Part shown: positions 54,481-64,000 of the stretch, piece by piece
Layout: each line of letters opens with the position of its first letter
Numbering within the stretch: position 1 is the first letter of the stretch
NCBI GenBank assembly: GCA_001695595.3
Contig: MBPM02000010.1
Coordinates: 1,178,001-1,242,000, forward strand
Origin: Plasmopara viticola
Lineage: Eukaryota; Oomycota; Peronosporomycetes; Peronosporales; Peronosporaceae
Length of the DNA stretch: 64,000 bases
Direction of reading: 5' to 3'
Made by a program: the position numbers and the translations under genes
The notes under the pieces: model-generated
Databases searched by the model: none
Seen by the model: only the letters and a program-made list of their open reading frames with translations
Told to the model about the DNA's origin: nothing

Positions 54481-57400
54481 TTACTTGCCACCGATGAGCT
54501 CCTGGATAAATTCGTAGAACGAAAATTCGGGGGCGCCGAGACCAACGCTGTAGATAAAGCGACTAGCAAGTTGCGACGCAAAAAAAGCTCGCGTGTAGCT
54601 CGCGGGCAGGCGTCGAATCAGCTCGTCCATAGGTATCATACGCAACAAGATTTCAGGAAAACCGTCGGCAAAGATCTTTTCTCGCAAAGCTTGATTCTCC
54701 CAAAGTGTAGAGTTTTGGATCTTGGCACTCAAGTCGGTGATTCGCTCGCTAAGCTGGTTAGTTAACACCGAGTAGTACGTTTTCGAGCGCTCGTGTTCGC
54801 GCCAGATGCACTCAAACTCGCGCTGGGCATTCAGATCAATGCGTTTTTGCACTTCACTCACATAGTTGGCGTAAAATGCCGGACGCTTACCGGTGGCTTC
54901 ATCTACCTGCATATGCTCAGCAAATTCTTCGTCCGTCAATGATAAAGCGGCCAGCACTTCGAGCGACGAGGACGTCACGCCGCCTTTATTAGCAGATGCA
55001 TCCTTAAAGAGGATGACACCGGCATCTTCGAGACGGGAACGGGCGTCTTGTGTGAAGAACAAGTTGGCACCCTCAACAATATACTTGAAGCGAAGCGTTC
55101 GGCCGTCCTCACGATACATAAATTGCTCGACGTTGTTGAGATTCACTGCAGCAGGACGGCCACCACAAGGCACAAAGAAATCGGCCGTGAGACTTGGACG
55201 TAAATGAAATAGGTTGCGGAACTCTGTGCCATTCTCCACGACTTCGCCATTGGGAAGAATGACGTCATTGTGCGAAACCAGTACCGAGTAGCCATCCGGA
55301 GACAGAAGGTTCGTATCAAAGCCCGAAATAGGACTTCGTGCCTCAGCCAGCTTGACAAGATTCTCACGATTAATGCCCTTTGGGTCATACAATACACCCG
55401 AGCCGTCGACTACAGCAATCGTCTCTTCTTGCGGGCTCATTTTTATCTCATTGCTACCGAGATCTCCGTCTGGCCCACCCGTCTGTACCTTAGTGATAGG
55501 CGCTTGAAGCTGTAGCTTACGTTGGATTCCCAGCACATACTCACGCACACTGTGAGTGGTCATGCCATACACGTCGTGCGGAATGCCACCCCGTGACGCC
55601 GACTTGCCCGTTGTGATGGCTTTCCAGTACGAATACCCACGCTTCTTGGCGTGAGAGCTGGCCCAGTCCATTAGATGAGCCGTGCCTTCGTCAGGTCCAA
55701 GAAACAAAATGTCCTCTTCCGGTTCTTTCATCAACATCAAGTCCAGTACGGCATCAATGTACTTGCGAAACGCCACATCAGCCTTGTCTTGATGCGCTTG
55801 ATTTAGCAAAATCACACCTTTGGAACCACCTTCTGGGATATCTTTGTTCTTCCGGTGTTGCGTCGATGCAAGCCCGTAACACTCGTCAAAGAGAGACGAC
55901 GCATTATTCAAATACACTTGAGCATGTGATGAACGAATCATTCGAATTCCACCACGCGCAACGTCCAGGAATCGGACGTGAAAGCCACGAAATTCGGAAC
56001 CAATGACGAAAATGATCGCGTGCGGTTCATCGGGGAACTCCGTCTTGCTCAAAAACTCGCCGTCGAGACGAAAGGCCAGGGCAGCTTTATCATTGACGAA
56101 AAAGTTTGTCTTTCTCGTGTGCTTGTTAAACAGATGGAAGAGCGAAAAGATCTCAAGCGCCTGTTCCGCAACGATCGACTTTCGCAGGGTTGACAGCGTC
56201 GTACTCGTGTCCACAAGCACATGTTCCCCGTCCTTTCTCGGCTCATGCAAAGCCTGAAATTCTGCATACAAGATCTTGACGATCCCAGCTGAGCTCAAAA
56301 TGTGGTCCAGAATCTGCGATTCCGTGTATGTATTGAGTTTCATGGTCGAACGCAATTGCTCTAGACGAGCAAACGCATTTGGATCACGGTCACGTAGCGA
56401 TTTACTGACGATAGCAAACGATTCGGGCAAGCGATGCATAAAGTGAAAAGTAAATTTCCACGCTGCGTAAGCGTAAGCAATCTGCTGTGGTGTCAAAAGA
56501 CCGTCTGTTAACATGGGCGTCAACGACGTCCGAGGCAACGTAAAATGCATAGAGGCATCGTCCACAACTGCTTTGAGCCGGTCTTCGAACGAGCCTTGAC
56601 CAGCAGTTGGGTTGTCGAGCATTTGCAAGTAGAAACAGTATATGACAATGCCATTGGCAAAGAATTCGGCGTATTTTCGTTGCGTAAAGAGGCCGTGCTG
56701 GCGGTAGACGTCGGCAATACTAGAGAAGTACGAGTGGGTCGCCCCACTACGATGGGCAATGGCAACGCGGGCCATTTTCAAGCCGCCGGCTTCCGTCCAG
56801 ACTTCACTGTGGAAAGCAGGCGTCATTTGGTTCATGGCTTTAATGATACACTGTTGATACACTTCACGTAGACGTGGCCCCGAGCGTTCGAGGAAGACTT
56901 TGTCGGCCACTTTATTAATGTCCGTTTCGTCTTTACTCACGTTCGGATTGACGTAGTTTGGCTCTTGAAGAAAATACATGCGTACATGGTATGGTACCGA
57001 TTTAGGATCCAACACGCCATTCGAGCGATAGCATTGCATGCGATAAGTGCGTTTTTTGCTTAGTTCGGTCTTTTCCAGGTACTGGTACCCGGCCGTGACA
57101 CCATCGCCAATGACACCACTCGAGCCACTGAGGTAGTGCATCTCAAGACGACGCTCCAAAAGCTCCGTCTCGGAAATGCCAGCCTCATAGCGAGCACAGC
57201 GACGACTCGGTTGATCAGCACTGCCCACAACGTTGCTAAGCACGGCGAAAAACGCGTCCTTTTCACCCTCTTGCTCAAGCTTAACGTCAGGACGATTCGA
57301 CGCCTTGGACATGAGCTTGGCAGCAATCAAGCTTTGAATGTGATGTGCAATTTCCGCCGGCGATTGTCCAGAAAAATAAAAGTCGTGGATGCCCAATGGC

Positions 57401-57576
57401 CCGTAGAACCAATCGACCTCGTAATTCACAGCGTCGTTGTTAAAGACTTTGGTTGAGCAAAGAAGCGCTTTCACCTCCTCCATTTGACCTGAAATGTCAA
57501 TCGAACGAGCGACACCCATGTCCATGGAGCGACTGTGGCGGATTTGAGCGCGCAACGACGTGTCTTTAGTGCTCAT
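54481..57576 (-). CDS. NAD-specific glutamate dehydrogenase, large (~115 kDa) class
   Basis: 1031 residues, single exon, ATG at 57576. It oxidises glutamate to 2-oxoglutarate and ammonium with NAD. The C-terminal half holds the dehydrogenase: PEGGSKGVILL (~581), FLGPDEGTA, a Rossmann segment TGGPDGDLGSNEIKMS (~696), VPCGGRPAAVN, EGANLFFTQDARSRLE (~834) and DASANKGGVTSSSLEV (~858). The N-terminal ~500 residues are the extension typical of the GDH2 class of fungi and protists. Oomycete NAD-GDH is classically reported as allosterically activated by NADP and nucleotides; the sequence alone does not show this. No obvious mitochondrial presequence (N-terminus MSTKDTSLRAQIRHS has some basic residues), so location is uncertain. 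Confidence 0.95.
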   Translation of the reverse strand: MSTKDTSLRAQIRHSRSMDMGVARSIDISGQMEEVKALLCSTKVFNNDAVNYEVDWFYGPLGIHDFYFSGQSPAEIAHHIQSLIAAKLMSKASNRPDVKLEQEGEKDAFFAVLSNVVGSADQPSRRCARYEAGISETELLERRLEMHYLSGSSGVIGDGVTAGYQYLEKTELSKKRTYRMQCYRSNGVLDPKSVPYHVRMYFLQEPNYVNPNVSKDETDINKVADKVFLERSGPRLREVYQQCIIKAMNQMTPAFHSEVWTEAGGLKMARVAIAHRSGATHSYFSSIADVYRQHGLFTQRKYAEFFANGIVIYCFYLQMLDNPTAGQGSFEDRLKAVVDDASMHFTLPRTSLTPMLTDGLLTPQQIAYAYAAWKFTFHFMHRLPESFAIVSKSLRDRDPNAFARLEQLRSTMKLNTYTESQILDHILSSAGIVKILYAEFQALHEPRKDGEHVLVDTSTTLSTLRKSIVAEQALEIFSLFHLFNKHTRKTNFFVNDKAALAFRLDGEFLSKTEFPDEPHAIIFVIGSEFRGFHVRFLDVARGGIRMIRSSHAQVYLNNASSLFDECYGLASTQHRKNKDIPEGGSKGVILLNQAHQDKADVAFRKYIDAVLDLMLMKEPEEDILFLGPDEGTAHLMDWASSHAKKRGYSYWKAITTGKSASRGGIPHDVYGMTTHSVREYVLGIQRKLQLQAPITKVQTGGPDGDLGSNEIKMSPQEETIAVVDGSGVLYDPKGINRENLVKLAEARSPISGFDTNLLSPDGYSVLVSHNDVILPNGEVVENGTEFRNLFHLRPSLTADFFVPCGGRPAAVNLNNVEQFMYREDGRTLRFKYIVEGANLFFTQDARSRLEDAGVILFKDASANKGGVTSSSLEVLAALSLTDEEFAEHMQVDEATGKRPAFYANYVSEVQKRIDLNAQREFECIWREHERSKTYYSVLTNQLSERITDLSAKIQNSTLWENQALREKIFADGFPEILLRMIPMDELIRRLPASYTRAFFASQLASRFIYSVGLGAPEFSFYEFIQELIGGK

Positions 57577-57615
57577 GATGAAAGGAAACCCCGAAGTTGA
57601 AGTGGCACGACGCGC

Positions 57616-57633
57616 GCAAAAAGGTTAATGAGG
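57616..57633 (-). promoter_or_regulatory. Core promoter candidate of the GDH gene
   Basis: Minus strand CCTCATTAACCTTTTTGC resembles the oomycete GCTCATTYYNCAWTTTNC composite with several mismatches, about 40 bp before the ATG. Confidence 0.35.
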
Positions 57634-58427
57634 CGGCGCGGTTTGTTCTGCAAGTTGCTGTGCGACACACAAAGTAGCTGCCAGACTACCGGTATTAAGA
57701 TCTTCAACGGCAAGCGCGTCGACAGCGTCATCCGTGCCCCTTCGCGAGTCTCGCACTGCACTGCATGCTTCTGTTCAGTATCTCTTAGCTTGAAATAGTC
57801 AACCCTGCCTGTCACATGCAGTCTTGTACTGCTATTATTGACAAGAGAAAAGGTCTACGTGGCGCGATTGTAAGGAATTGGTGTTAGCTACAAACTTGAG
57901 CCTCACATACAGTGATTGTGATATGAAAACATGTAGTTCGCTGTGACTTTCACTTTTTAAATCGTAGGTATCTGACCCGGTAATGGCTCAGCGGAATGAA
58001 ATTGCGCGAAATAGTACCGCTGACGGCAGTACAGACGGTGTGTTGTCACATGTGGACAGACGAGCGATGGCCATACTTTGAGGTTGCATTTGGGGAACGG
58101 ACTGGTTGAACAAGGATACCGTAGCCTTGTCTTTTTTATTAGTTGATATAGAGATTTTTTTCCGATTGGGAAGGAGAGACTGCAAAGCACAACAAAGGTG
58201 CACAACGGAGGTGCACAACGAAGGCTACCGCAGCAAAAGCAGGACTCTGCGGTTTTTGCGGAGTCAAGCCGGCATTAAGCTCTTCAACGTACCGACCTTT
58301 TACATAAAGCTTAAACATCTTCCGGTACCCCGTTTTTCTAATAGGAAAAACCAATACAATCTTCTGTAGACATTGCTTATGGTACCATTGCACACTTCCC
58401 AGCATTTTCTAAGCTTTTTCTTGCATG

Positions 58428-58753
58428 ACAAGATTTTGAAATGTAAAAAGAGGCGAACTGGCCTTACTCAGTTTTACAAAATCTTCTTAGCTATCAACAA
58501 TGAAAGAAGAGCATTTTAAATAGCTCTTGTCAGTGATAACGAGGCTGTTACAAATTTGACATTGCAGACTTCGAATGATCCGTAAGACAAGATTTGAAAT
58601 GTAAAAAGAGGCGAACTGGCCTTACTCAGGCTATCAACATTGAAAGAAGAGCATTTTAAATAGCTCTTGTCAGTGATAACGAGGCTGTTACAAATTTGAC
58701 ACGAGAGCAAAATCAACGACGATACAAATAAGCTGCACATCGAATGATCCGTA
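58428..58753. repeat. Tandem duplication, ~160-bp unit
   Basis: Copy 1 starts at 58428 and copy 2 at 58586; shared blocks include AATGTAAAAAGAGGCGAACT, GCATTTTAAATAGCTCTTGT and CGAATGATCCGTA (ending at 58584 and 58753). Copy 2 has lost ~18 bp (TTTTACAAAATCTTCTTA) and gained a short insertion before its end. Confidence 0.9.
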
Positions 58754-61700
58754 TCTGACGTGCGTCTGGCCGCCATCACATTCTTCCTTTTGTCTCAATT
58801 AGATTTATGTGATTAATAAGGCGAAAATTGCTGAAGTTTATAGCTATGAGACAAGCCAGGAGCATTAGACTTTGATGTCTGCCAAAGCATAATGTAAATC
58901 CGCACTTTTTTCTCAATATCGAAATACATACTAATTGGAGCTCTGTTGTGGAAAGTGTAGTCTTAGCTTTATTAGCATTTATTCCCTTTTTATTCAAAAT
59001 TAAAATATCGTATATCCCACATTCAATAAAGTAGTCTCTAAACTAACTTCGATTCTTTTAACGGTCGTTTGCCGAAACATCGAATATCATATAACACGCC
59101 TCCTCTAAGCAAGGTATTTTGAGACATAGTGACACTTGTTGGTCAATCCTGGGACCACGCGTATAGATTGTCTACTCGAAGTTTCGCAAAGGTTTCCAAA
59201 CGGATAGAATTACCTTTCAGCAATTGTCTCGGATGCGCATTTTGCACTGCTCAAAGCAGTTGCTGACTTCTATAATCTTGAAAGGCAGCTTCATTTACAA
59301 TTTTCACTAATTCAAGAAGCTGGAACGCGTCATCGCGTTTGGGCTCTTCTAGTAGCATATAATTTGATGACCCTAAAGGTAGCGTCAATTGCAAGGCCTA
59401 CGCCGGTTAAGCTATTTACTTTCGACGTTAAAGAAGAAAGTATGACTGGACTAAGAACGTAGGGACAGCAGCTTAGGCGGCCTCAATAAAGGCCGGTCAA
59501 TTGTGCTTTGCGTTTGCACTTTCTTGCCTGTGAAAGCGGGCTAAGCTGGGCACTAACTTTACTGAGTATTTCGTGCTCTGGGATCACATAAAAAAGAGTT
59601 GAGGATAACATTTTTCCGTGGAAAAACGCGTTTTATCGCTACTCCGCCTGCAAATAATTAAGGTGTAGACTGCATAAATGTGTTCATGAGCTAAAATGTT
59701 GACAGTTATTATCACTCGGGCGCCACACCCCAATCATATCGAGAGACATAAACACTTTAGGTAGTCTTGTGTTAAATTTAACCACTATAGCATCGGCAGC
59801 GGCGACAGAAGAGTCGATATTAAGCCAAAGACAGACTTAGCTCTTTGAAATGCTCCGGATGAGCAGCTCCTTGTCGTAGGGAGATGCGCTGACTCTTGTC
59901 CACTTCCGATAGACATAATTGCTGAGCAAAGCAACATCCGCTGCTTTACTGCGGTGAGTAACAACACGGAATATATGTCTTAACCGAACAAGGCCGACAA
60001 AAAAGCTTTGTCTTGCGTTAGCATTTTCACAATCTTCCAGCCAAAAACTCGCTGGTCGCAAGCGCTGTACTAAAACAACTATGTATACCGTAGAATTTTA
60101 GTCCACAAGATCTTGGCAGCGTTCGAAGGAGGCGCCAACAATGATAGACTGCTAGTTGTCTACACAAATGTATATAGATAAAAGCTTAATTCGATTTTAT
60201 GTAGACTCTGGCGCGTTGAGATTCACGCATCAGAAAACGATCGTAATTAACCAGAAAAGGCCCATTGATGGTTGAAGGTACGGCAGCAGAAATGATTCAA
60301 TGAGGTTCGGCTAAAACTTTTGCCCCCAAATTCGATTCGTTAAGTTTGTGGATTCCGACAGCAAAGTGTCATGTCATGTCTTGTCCTTGGCATAAACATA
60401 GTCCTTTTAAGCATACATAACACAAACCTTAATCGATCACCCTAAACAATCAGCGGGAAAATTCTATAAGTTTTAGCCGCCCAATCCGTCACAATATGCT
60501 TCTACTTGCGTATTGCATACAGCGCTTTTGATGAGAAGACTGTGCTAGTCTACGCCCGAAAGCTTATAGGAGATATTGGGTATACTGGTAAGTATTGGCG
60601 TCTTTTAAACCTTCTCTGGCGGGTTCTCAAGCTTTCCGCCAGTATTGACTGTCAGAGATGCCTAAGAAAGTGTTGGCCACCAGACGCAGATGACAACACT
60701 TCAAAGCTTTATCTTTAAAGTATAATGAGTTTTTCAGGACAAAGTACTGTATACTTTGTATATGACTTCTTCCGGAAGGAGAGTGAGACTGTAATCCATT
60801 TATTGTGCCTAAGGCCGAGAAGTCCGCAATACACAGCGAGTAACGTAGTTCCTCTAGCGACCACCAACTGAGGGCATAATTGCTCCTTAAGCATTAATGG
60901 GTAGAATAGCTCCGCCATAAGGGAGTACTCGATCAACTAATGGGTATCACAAACATCTGCACAGCGCCTTTATTTCAAACATTTCTTACTTATTAGCCTA
61001 ACAGGTCGTAGTGTCAAGTCCGGTAGACTTCGGTCAGAGGCACTTACTGAGGTGTCAGAGCTACCGAAGTTTGAGAAGTCGAGGGTTTGATTGTATTTGC
61101 TGAGATAACGGCAAAAATATCTTAAGGGTAATGCTCGTAAGGTTTTTTGAGGAGACAAAGATGTTTTAACTCAGCCTTATTGACGTGATGTGTTACGCCT
61201 CAGCTTTAATTCTTAGATTATGCAAGGATTTTTGGCAAGAAGCAGTGTGCTACAAGCCAATGACCGCTACCATGAGGGCAGTGCAAATTCATTAATGTCA
61301 TATTTGTAGAAAGGCAAATATGCTGTTTATCTTAAATATTTTGCACTACTTACTGCGTCGAAAAACCACAAGAAGTAACGATTACTCTATGCATACAATT
61401 GGCTAAACATTGAATTGGAGCGGTGTTGGAAGATTCTAAGAAATTCTAGCCAAGCCGAAAAGGTACACGAATCCAAATTCCGAACAAGGCCGTGTTGCTT
61501 AACAACATTCCGTCTCTACATTGTACAACTCACTGGATTTGGTAATCGAATACCATTGATTAGTCAATTAAGCGCTTTGATCATTGCCGGTTCCTGCCCT
61601 GACATACATTAGCATGATAGAATCGTCTATAGCCGCTTTGGAGAAGATCGCTCTGCTTAAAAGGTTCAACACGATATTATAAAGGAAATTTCTTGATACC

Positions 61701-62981
61701 AATGAATTGGTCGTTGGAAGTTTGTACTTATTAAATTTTGGTTTACACGCTTAGAATCTAATAAATCCACAAATAAAACTACAGTAATAAGTCAACAAGG
61801 TTTGAAGATGATGAAGCCCAACAATTTTTTATCCGACATCAACGATTGTGTCTTTGCGGCAAAGGGAAGTTAAGTCTCCTTATGCGTTTTAAGGCGCCTT
61901 TGGGTTCGAGCAAATTTCAATGGAGTCAAACTGTGCCTTACTCACCTTCACGAAATGTTTAATTGGCAAGGCCTAGCCAGCTAATTGATCAAGTACAATG
62001 CTGGCTATGTGGGTCTCGCAGAACTTTGATCGGATCAATTGAGAAAGGCAATCAATTGGTGCTGAAAAAAGCAGCACCAGGATGAATTTAATGGCATCAA
62101 GAAAATGTTCAGCAGCCATCTGTTCCGGATTTGCCAAGCAAGCGAAAGTCAATTTGCATTGTTCGCGCTTGAGACTGTGCCATTGGCTGCTTGTTACCAC
62201 AACTCGGTGAGCGTAAAATAATCCCGTTCCAGCTCAAGTAGCGTAGGGAGCTACTCTACTCTATATATAATAAGAAGTTACGTACGCACTGGTGAACGTG
62301 TCTAGTTTTTCTCAAACAGTCTAAAAGACGACTAAAATTACACCGCATTTGATGTAAAAAATTGCAGAATAGTTGACACTCTTCGTGAGCCTGTTAAACT
62401 CTATGTGTTTGGTGAGGTCGTTTTGAGAAAGTTAGAATTCGAGGTGGACAACATCAGCATAATTGATAGTTCTACTGACGAACGAACTCGTCAGGCATAT
62501 TAACGGATGCCAATCAAATTCTTTAGTACGGTTCCTCATCGGATGCTTATTTCCAAAAGTCAAGTTTTGAACCCCTCAACAGCTATCACAGTAGTATCGC
62601 TATTAATAAGCAGACAGTCTGCTCCACAACAAGGTGTATCTGAAACCCTCACCTTTTGACATCATTTTGAGCTTCAAAGACCTGGAACACAATATGCCTT
62701 TAGGGGCACACGATGCTCGGATAAACGGTCAGTTAGGGCAAGAAAGAACGCTTCTCTCGGTGTCTACAACATGTTGAGAACTCCGAATCCAAGTATGTGA
62801 GGACATGTGAGACATATCAGGGGATCAAAAACCGCGGCTCACACATCGGCTCTTATAAAGAGCTGTTTATGTATTGCTCAATACAAAACGTGTATTGATT
62901 TCTCTGTTTCATAATTGTTGTTAGATAAAAAACTAATGCCAGTACCAGCAAATTGTTGGAAGCCCATTGGCTGGGTCATAC

Positions 62982-63069
62982 CAATCACTCAAATTAACTT
63001 TTAAACGATTCCTTTGGCTTACTCATTTCAATCATTCAAGTTAAATCTAAAACGATTCCTTTGGCTTAC
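62982..63069. repeat. Tandem duplication, 47-bp offset
   Basis: CAATCACTCAAATTAACTTT..GGCTTAC (62982-63022) is repeated with a few changes at 63029-63069; the 3' part AAACGATTCCTTTGGCTTAC is identical in both. Confidence 0.9.
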
Positions 63070-63605
63070 AAAGATGCGTGGGCATTAAAATTGGTCTCTG
63101 TGCTTAAAATAGTACATTGTGATAATTACCGTGCGCATCGTCAGCTAAAAGGGCTAAAGAGCTTGTGACTGCAAGTATGCAGCGGTAATGTGTCTTCAAA
63201 GGCGAGGCTGTTCTCATCTTGCTGATAGTGATCAATAAACCTAAGTGACTGGAGCTTTGTTTGTGCCTGATTCGAGACAGACACATCGTCGCAACGCTTA
63301 AGTCGACGACCACAGGTACATTATCCGCAGTAAAATTTGCCTAATTTTATCACTCTTACGACGTCTTACGTATCGATCGTGGTCTACATGTTTCCAGTAC
63401 ACATTTCATGCATCTTGCAAGGTCATTTTGAAGAGGATGGGCCTTAAGGCAGATGCAATATGTCATCTACAGCAAAACTCACCTTCGTCTTTACCTAAAT
63501 CGCTTGAAGTCACTACCTTCTCCATCGTCATATGAAGATGAAATGTTGTGGCGCTTTGCTTAGCAGCGGCAAGAGAAAGCATGCACTTCGTAACCCGTTT
63601 TCGTG

Positions 63606-63675
63606 AGCAAAGAAAATAAGAGGTAAAGTGTTCCGAACAACAGATCGGAACACTTTACCTCTTATTTTCTTTGCT
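63606..63675. repeat. Perfect 31-bp hairpin
   Basis: Left arm 63606-63636 and right arm 63645-63675 are exact reverse complements around the 8-nt loop ACAACAGA. The longest perfect stem seen in the window. Confidence 0.95.
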
Positions 63676-64000
63676 GACGAGCGCTTCAGACCGATTACTA
63701 AACGGAAGGTAGGTCCGGCGATGAGTCATCAGTCTCATTCTTCACATTTTAATATATTATAATGACGGACTTTGAATTTCAGAGGCACAGCTAATCGCAG
63801 GAGAGAAGTTGTGTATCAAAGTATATTGATTGATAAGATAGTAGACTCTTTAGTGTGTAATAAATTTTTATGCCTACATCAGGCACGAAAAATTGACATT
63901 TTAGCATAAAAATTAAATCTGAAAGCTTGATGCTGTGGTGTGACCCCAAACTCGATGTACATGTCGTGATGTACGGCTAGGATCCGATCAGGGATCTGTA

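Larger units (their letters stand above)
57634..64000. other. 6.4-kb gene-free AT-rich end of the window
   Basis: No intact gene. Features seen are two local tandem duplications and a perfect hairpin, listed separately. A 55-codon open frame near 62351-62503 (+) without ATG reads EPVKLYVFGEVVLRKLE and may be a relic. The minus-strand frame 61973-62200 has no recognisable domain. Confidence 0.5.

Overview
The window looks like nuclear DNA of an oomycete, most likely a Peronosporales species (Phytophthora or a downy mildew). Grounds: two secreted proteins of the AA17 lytic polysaccharide monooxygenase (LPMO) type, a family known essentially from oomycetes; a repeat-rich secreted protein with an RLLR sequence at the position expected of an RXLR effector; short introns (62-80 bp) with canonical GT..AG ends; initiator-like core promoters of the oomycete kind; and a diverged Ty1/copia element. 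Compact GC-richer gene islands sit inside long AT-rich, repeat-scarred spacers, the usual layout of these genomes.

Layout: 1-6.2 kb is gene-free and holds decayed coding relics (a copia-like reverse transcriptase fragment, a GC-rich fragment, an unidentified relic) and inverted repeats. 6.2-8.45 kb (-) is the RXLR-like Gly-rich repeat protein. 8.5-12.9 kb is decayed spacer. 13.0-22.6 kb is a gene island: AA17 LPMO, a 1445-residue coiled-coil protein with UVR-like hairpins, a three-exon amino acid/polyamine permease (-), and mitochondrial HSP60. 22.9-37.2 kb is spacer with a MULE/FAR1-type SWIM relic and one copia element (29375-33724, 5-bp target duplication GTACC). 37.2-41.5 kb carries a second AA17 LPMO (+) and a chitin-binding-type-4/LPMO-like secreted protein (-). 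44.1-46.7 kb holds a USP deubiquitinase (one intron) and mitochondrial ribosomal protein L47. 52.6-57.6 kb holds the pyruvate dehydrogenase E2 subunit convergent with the large NAD-specific glutamate dehydrogenase. 57.6-64 kb is gene-free with tandem duplications and a perfect 31-bp hairpin.

Functionally the window mixes housekeeping mitochondrial genes (HSP60, L47, E2, and possibly the catabolic GDH) with secreted proteins likely to act on plant cell walls or at the host interface. The most interesting signals are: the same C-terminal tag (one Cys followed by a short Arg/Lys-rich end) on all three LPMO-type proteins, which belong to two different families; the modular ECGSLEMA repeat protein; ten copies of an (M/L)FxGLxV-like motif in the coiled-coil protein; and several near-perfect short-loop hairpins in otherwise decayed DNA. 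All functional calls come from reading the sequence; no database search was run.
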